Assembly: GCA_025463665.1 (NCBI GenBank)
Contig: JAODAY010000178.1
Location: 1 to 10,755 of the forward strand
DNA length: 10,755 nt
Source of the DNA: Microbacteriaceae bacterium
Lineage (GTDB): Bacteria; Actinomycetota; Actinomycetes; Actinomycetales; Microbacteriaceae
Reading direction: 5' to 3'
A program made the position numbers and the translations under genes. Shown here in pieces: positions 7,658 to 10,755 of this stretch; positions within the stretch are counted from its first letter, which is position 1, and each line of letters starts with the position of its first letter. The notes below the pieces were generated by a model. The model had not been told where the DNA came from. It ran no database searches and saw nothing but the letters and a program-made list of their open reading frames with translations.

Positions 7658-8662
7658 CTACGGCAGCACAATCACTTGTGCGCCGAAGACGAGCCCCGCG
7701 CCGAAACCGATCTGCAGGGCGAGGCCGCCGCTGAGCTCCGGGTGTTCTTCGAGCAGGCGGTGGGTGGCAAGGGGAATCGAGGCGGCAGAGGTGTTGCCGG
7801 TCGTCGCTATGTCGCGGGCGATCATGACGGTCTCGGGCAGCCCGAGCTGCTTCGCGAACTCGTCGATGATGCGCATGTTCGCCTGGTGCGGAATGAAGGC
7901 GGCCAGATCGGCCGAGGTGATTCCGGCCACGTCGAGTGCGCGCTTTGCGACCTTGGCCATGTCCCATACGGCCCAGCGGAACACCGTCTGGCCCTGCTGT
8001 CGAAGTGTCGGCCATTCCGCGGTGCCGTCGCGGTATTCGACGAGGGTCGAGTTCATGCCGACGGCGTCGGCCTTCGAGCCGTCGGAACCCCAGACGGGAG
8101 CCGCGATGCCCGGAGTCTCGCTCGGGCCGATGACCACGGCGCCGGCGCCGTCGCCGAGGAGGAACGAGATGGAGCGGTCCGTCGGGTCGATGATGTCGGA
8201 GAGCTTCTCGGCACCGATCACGAGCGCGTAGTGCGCCGCGCCCGAGCGGATGAGGGCATCCGCCTGCGTGACCGCGTAGCTGAAACCGGCGCAGGCGGCG
8301 TTGGCGTCGTAGGCTGCTGCCGGGTTCGCGCCGACGCGGTCGGCGACGACGGCGGCCATCGACGGGGTCTGCTGCACGTTGCTGACCGTCGCGACGATGA
8401 CGAGATCGATGAGCGCGGCGTCGACACCGGATTTTTCGATGGCTTCGGCGCCCGCCTCCGCTGCGAGGTCGACCGCGCTGACCCCCGACGAGGCCCGCGT
8501 GCGCGTGACGATTCCGGTTCGCTGCTGGATCCACTCGTCACTGGAGTCGATCGCTTCGACGAGCTCGTCGTTGGCGACAATCAGGTCACCTCGCGCGGCG
8601 CCGTAGCTGAAGATGCGGGTGAACTGTGCGCCACTGGACTGCTGGAGCGTCGGGGTTGTCAT
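7658..8662 (-). CDS. fabH: Beta-ketoacyl-ACP synthase III (chain-initiating)
   Basis: This 334-aa protein condenses an acyl-CoA primer with malonyl-ACP to start fatty acid synthesis. In Actinobacteria, branched primers such as isobutyryl- or 2-methylbutyryl-CoA are typical. The Cys-His-Asn triad is visible: Cys124 in ANAACAGFSY, His259 in AFIPHQANMR and Asn290 in TTGNTSAAS. The frame is open to 8836, but ATG 8662 is chosen: the extra N-terminal stretch is Arg-rich out-of-family sequence lying inside fabD, and ATG 8662 overlaps the fabD stop as ATGA (8662-8659). That overlap implies translational coupling, and no separate strong ribosome binding site is needed. The protein ends in the family-typical IVLP. 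It is followed by acpP. Confidence 0.95.
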   Translation of the reverse strand: MTTPTLQQSSGAQFTRIFSYGAARGDLIVANDELVEAIDSSDEWIQQRTGIVTRTRASSGVSAVDLAAEAGAEAIEKSGVDAALIDLVIVATVSNVQQTPSMAAVVADRVGANPAAAYDANAACAGFSYAVTQADALIRSGAAHYALVIGAEKLSDIIDPTDRSISFLLGDGAGAVVIGPSETPGIAAPVWGSDGSKADAVGMNSTLVEYRDGTAEWPTLRQQGQTVFRWAVWDMAKVAKRALDVAGITSADLAAFIPHQANMRIIDEFAKQLGLPETVMIARDIATTGNTSAASIPLATHRLLEEHPELSGGLALQIGFGAGLVFGAQVIVLP

Positions 8663-9579
8663 ACTGTCCCATCGATGAGGTCGAAGGCCGCTGCAAGGTC
8701 GTCCGGGGTTTTGACCGCCACGGTCGGCACGCCCTTGAGCGCGCGCTTGGCGAGTCCCGTGAGTGCACCGGCCGGAGCGAGTTCGATGAGTCCGGTTATT
8801 CCGGCTTCCCTGAACGACTCCATGGTCTTGTCCCACCGTACCGGCGAGGAGACCTGGCCGACGAGAAGCTCGAGAAACCGCGTCCCGGATGCCACGGGCT
8901 GGCCGTCGTGGTTGCTCCAGATCGGCAGCGTCGGGTCGTGGGGCGTGAGCGTGGCGGCGAACTCGCGCAAGTGCGCCACGGCGGGCTGCATGAAGCGGGT
9001 GTGGAACGCGCCCGCGACCTGCAGCGCAATGACCCGCGAGCCCGCGACGGGGTTGTCCTTGAGGCCGGCCAACGCATCGTGGGCGCCTGCGACGACGATC
9101 TGGCCGCCCCCGTTGAAGTTGGCAGGCTCGAGTCCGAGCTGTTCGAGGCGGGCGAGCAGGTCTTCTTCAGACCCGCCGAGGACGGCGCTCATGCCGGTGG
9201 GGGTGAGTGCCGCGGCCTTGGCCATGGCGCTGCCGCGTTCGCGCACGAAGGCGACGGCGTCGGTGTCGGTGAGGATTCCGGCCGCCGCGGCCGCCGTGAC
9301 TTCGCCGACCGAGTGTCCGGCGACGCCCGCGATGCGTTCACGTCGACCGCCGTCGAAGAGTGCGCTGAGAGTCAGCAGACCCGCGGCGACGATGAGGGGC
9401 TGCGCCACCGCGGTGTCACGAATGGTCTCCGCGTCGCTCGTGGTGCCGTGGGCGACGAGGTCGATGCCGACCGAGTCGGAGATGCTCGCGAGTTGATCGC
9501 GAAACCGCTCCTCCGCGAGCCAGGGTTCGAGAAAGCCGGGAGTTTGGGAGCCCTGTCCGGGCGCGACGACAACGATCAC
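8659..9579 (-). CDS. fabD: Malonyl-CoA:ACP transacylase
   Basis: This 306-aa protein transfers malonate from CoA to ACP, supplying the extender unit for FabH and FabF. The visible motifs are the oxyanion-hole GQGSQ at residues 8-12, the nucleophile Ser90 in GHSVGE, the malonate-binding Arg115 in RERGSAM, and His193 in AGAFHTRFM. Start GTG 9579 fits the family N-terminus IVVVAPGQGSQTPG. The ribosome binding site is weak (only GGA-type matches), so initiation may be inefficient or depend on a nearby transcription start. It is the first enzyme gene of the operon and overlaps fabH by 4 nt. A 255-bp gap separates it from the fasR-like gene and should contain the regulated promoter. Confidence 0.95.
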   Translation of the reverse strand: MIVVVAPGQGSQTPGFLEPWLAEERFRDQLASISDSVGIDLVAHGTTSDAETIRDTAVAQPLIVAAGLLTLSALFDGGRRERIAGVAGHSVGEVTAAAAAGILTDTDAVAFVRERGSAMAKAAALTPTGMSAVLGGSEEDLLARLEQLGLEPANFNGGGQIVVAGAHDALAGLKDNPVAGSRVIALQVAGAFHTRFMQPAVAHLREFAATLTPHDPTLPIWSNHDGQPVASGTRFLELLVGQVSSPVRWDKTMESFREAGITGLIELAPAGALTGLAKRALKGVPTVAVKTPDDLAAAFDLIDGTV

Positions 9580-9675
9580 CCGTCCAGTCTGCCAGTCGGC
9601 AGCGCGAGTCGCTGTCGAGGAACCACGAAGAATCGCCGAGTCCTTTGTGCAGCGTCTACCAAACGGGCGCCTAGG

Positions 9676-9698
9676 CCGGATCCGTCGCGCTCATCCGG
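9676..9698. promoter_or_regulatory. Candidate regulator-binding inverted repeat upstream of fabD
   Basis: CCGGAT (9676-9681) and ATCCGG (9693-9698) form a perfect 6-bp inverted repeat with an 11-nt spacer, so the arm centres are 17 nt apart. That is compatible with a dimeric regulator but not the ideal 10 or 21 bp. It lies about 97-120 bp before the fabD start, where an activator would bind. FasR of Streptomyces coelicolor is known to bind the fabD promoter region, but I cannot match a known FasR box. I do not see unmistakable -35/-10 boxes in this gap. Confidence 0.3.
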
Positions 9699-9761
9699 AC
9701 AATCAGGAGTTAGTCGTCGCGTCGGCTGGCAAGTCGCGATCCTTCGCGGGCGGTCGGCCCC

Positions 9762-9832
9762 GCGGCATCCGTACTCCTGAGTTTCCAACGCGAGCGGGTC
9801 AGGAAGGGAAGGAGAGGGCCAGCGGATGCCGC
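9762..9832 (-). repeat. Wide inverted repeat directly after the fasR-like gene
   Basis: GCGGCATCCG (9762-9771) and CGGATGCCGC (9823-9832) are perfect 10-bp inverted copies separated by 51 nt. The right arm begins 2 nt past the TAG stop (9837-9835) on the transcribed strand. They could form the base of a long stem and act as a loose terminator for fasR. Alternatively they may simply be two instances of the GGCATCC word that recurs throughout the window. Confidence 0.35.
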
Positions 9833-9834
9833 AG

Positions 9835-10755
9835 CTAGCGCTTGCGCGTCGGGTCTGGTTCGGCGATCGACCCGATGATGAGTGCGGCCTGGAGGATCAG
9901 TGCCTCGCGGGCACCCGTGGCATCCCAACCGATGACCTCGCTGATGCGCTTGAGGCGGTAACGCACGGTGTTCGGGTGCACGAAGAGTTCGCGGGCGGTC
10001 GCCTCGAGGGAGCGTCCGTTGTCGAGGTAGCACCAGAGCGTCGCCAGCAGCTCCGTCGAGTGCGCCTGCAACGGGCGGTAGATGCGCTTGATGAGGGTCG
10101 AGCGGGCGAGCGGGTCGCCGGCGAACGCGCGCTCCGGCAGCAGGTCGTCGGCGAGGGTCGGGCGTGGGGCGTTGCGCCAGGCCCGCGCGACCGCGAAGCC
10201 GGCGAGCGCGGCCTTGGCGCTCGTGGAGGCCTCGACGAGGGTCGCGACCTCGTGACCGAGCACGAGGTGCCCGGGGCCGAACCCCGGCTCGAGTTGCGCG
10301 GCGATGTCGATGAACGGCATGCGGTTCGTGGCATCCGTCTCGTCGGCGATCGGCGTGGAGCGACCGATGACGAGCACGAGACGATTGCCCTGGACGCCGA
10401 TGAGCACGTCCGCGTCGAGGTGGCGCGCGGTGCGGCGCAACTGGTCGACGTCGAGCATGCGGGGCGTGGTTCCGACGAGAACGCACACCTCGCCGTGGCC
10501 GTTCCAGCCGAGGGCCGCTATGCGGCTCGGCAGTTCGGTGTCGTATTCGCCGCTCAGGATGGAGTCGACGACGAGGGCCTCGAGGCGCGCGTCCCAGAGG
10601 CCGCGCGCCTCGGCGGCGCGAGCGTAGACGTCGGCGGAGGCAAACGCGATCTCACGCGAGTAGAGCAGGATCGCCTCGCGCAGTACGTCGTCGTCGAGGC
10701 CGATGCGGGCCACGACGACTTCAACCGTGATGCGGATCAGTTGGAGCGTCTGCTG
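9835..10755 (-). CDS. fasR: FasR-like PucR/CdaR-family transcriptional regulator (5' end outside window)
   Basis: The frame is open to the right edge, and 306 C-terminal residues are visible. An internal GTG at 10713 is not taken as the start, because conserved-looking sequence (QQTLQLIRITVEVV) continues upstream of it. The family is about 400 aa. A conserved block around LLYSREIAFASADVYARAAE and WDARLEALVVDSIL is followed by a central GGDEF-like/CdaR region. The C-terminus is a PucR-type helix-turn-helix: LLATLWCYLDNGRSLEATA, then ELFVHPNTVRYRLKRI. In Streptomyces coelicolor the orthologous FasR (SCO2386), encoded at the same place, activates the fabD-fabH-acpP-fabF operon. The identical gene order here supports the same role. 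It ends with a basic tail, DPTRKR. The identity is strong; the binding site and the inducing signal are not visible. Confidence 0.88.
   Translation of the reverse strand, partial: QQTLQLIRITVEVVVARIGLDDDVLREAILLYSREIAFASADVYARAAEARGLWDARLEALVVDSILSGEYDTELPSRIAALGWNGHGEVCVLVGTTPRMLDVDQLRRTARHLDADVLIGVQGNRLVLVIGRSTPIADETDATNRMPFIDIAAQLEPGFGPGHLVLGHEVATLVEASTSAKAALAGFAVARAWRNAPRPTLADDLLPERAFAGDPLARSTLIKRIYRPLQAHSTELLATLWCYLDNGRSLEATARELFVHPNTVRYRLKRISEVIGWDATGAREALILQAALIIGSIAEPDPTRKR

Noticed and set aside
7676..9496. Long 606-codon open frame on the + strand opposite fabH and fabD
   Set aside because: Composition is Arg/Gly/Asp/Val-rich with no recognisable domain. It is the antisense of two genes with intact catalytic motifs, as expected in GC-rich DNA.

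Overview
The window is high-GC DNA (about two thirds G+C) from an actinobacterium, and the family Microbacteriaceae is my best guess. Three things point there: the gene order fasR-fabD-fabH-acpP-fabF, a DUF3145 gene (a family I know only from Actinobacteria), and frequent GGCATCC/GGATGCC words, which I associate with Microbacteriaceae. The genus cannot be told from the sequence alone.

Left part, + strand (1-2587): the C-terminal end of a probable GAF/helix-turn-helix regulator is cut by the left edge. It is followed by an ExaC/AldB-type aldehyde dehydrogenase with an intact Cys302/Glu263/Asn166 active site, and then a small DUF779 protein with a Cys-Cys motif. This looks like a regulator-dehydrogenase-DUF779 aldehyde/alcohol oxidation unit. 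A 10-bp perfect hairpin lies between the last two genes. Next comes a 556-aa family A DNA polymerase (2626-4296). It has an intact polymerase core, no 5' nuclease domain, and an apparently dead 3'-5' exonuclease domain.

Middle (4300-5409): on the - strand is a decayed flavohaemoglobin (hmp). Its globin domain is complete and has a good ribosome binding site, but the FAD/NAD reductase part is reduced to two short fragments in two other frames, so it is a pseudogene or at most a globin-only gene. A 434-bp non-coding stretch follows. It holds a plausible sigma-70-like promoter and a perfect 7-2-7 palindrome (5314-5329) ahead of the DUF3145 gene.

Right part (5410-10755): the DUF3145 gene on the + strand converges on the type II fatty acid synthase cluster on the - strand. 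A strong terminator hairpin (5928-5970) separates them. The cluster, in transcription order, is a PucR/CdaR-type activator (fasR-like, cut by the right edge), fabD (malonyl-CoA:ACP transacylase), fabH (initiating ketoacyl-ACP synthase, overlapping fabD by ATGA), acpP (acyl carrier protein) and fabF (elongating ketoacyl-ACP synthase). All catalytic residues of these enzymes can be seen. FabD loads malonate onto ACP, FabH starts chains and FabF extends them. The FasR-like protein probably activates the operon from the 255-bp gap upstream of fabD.

Most of the window is ordinary core chromosome. I did not find a convincing new multi-gene system. The items most worth a second look are the collapsed hmp gene, the exonuclease-dead polymerase, the DUF779 cysteine motif, the DUF3145 operator-like palindrome, the hairpin between acpP and fabF, and the over-represented GGCATCC word with its fixed codon frame.
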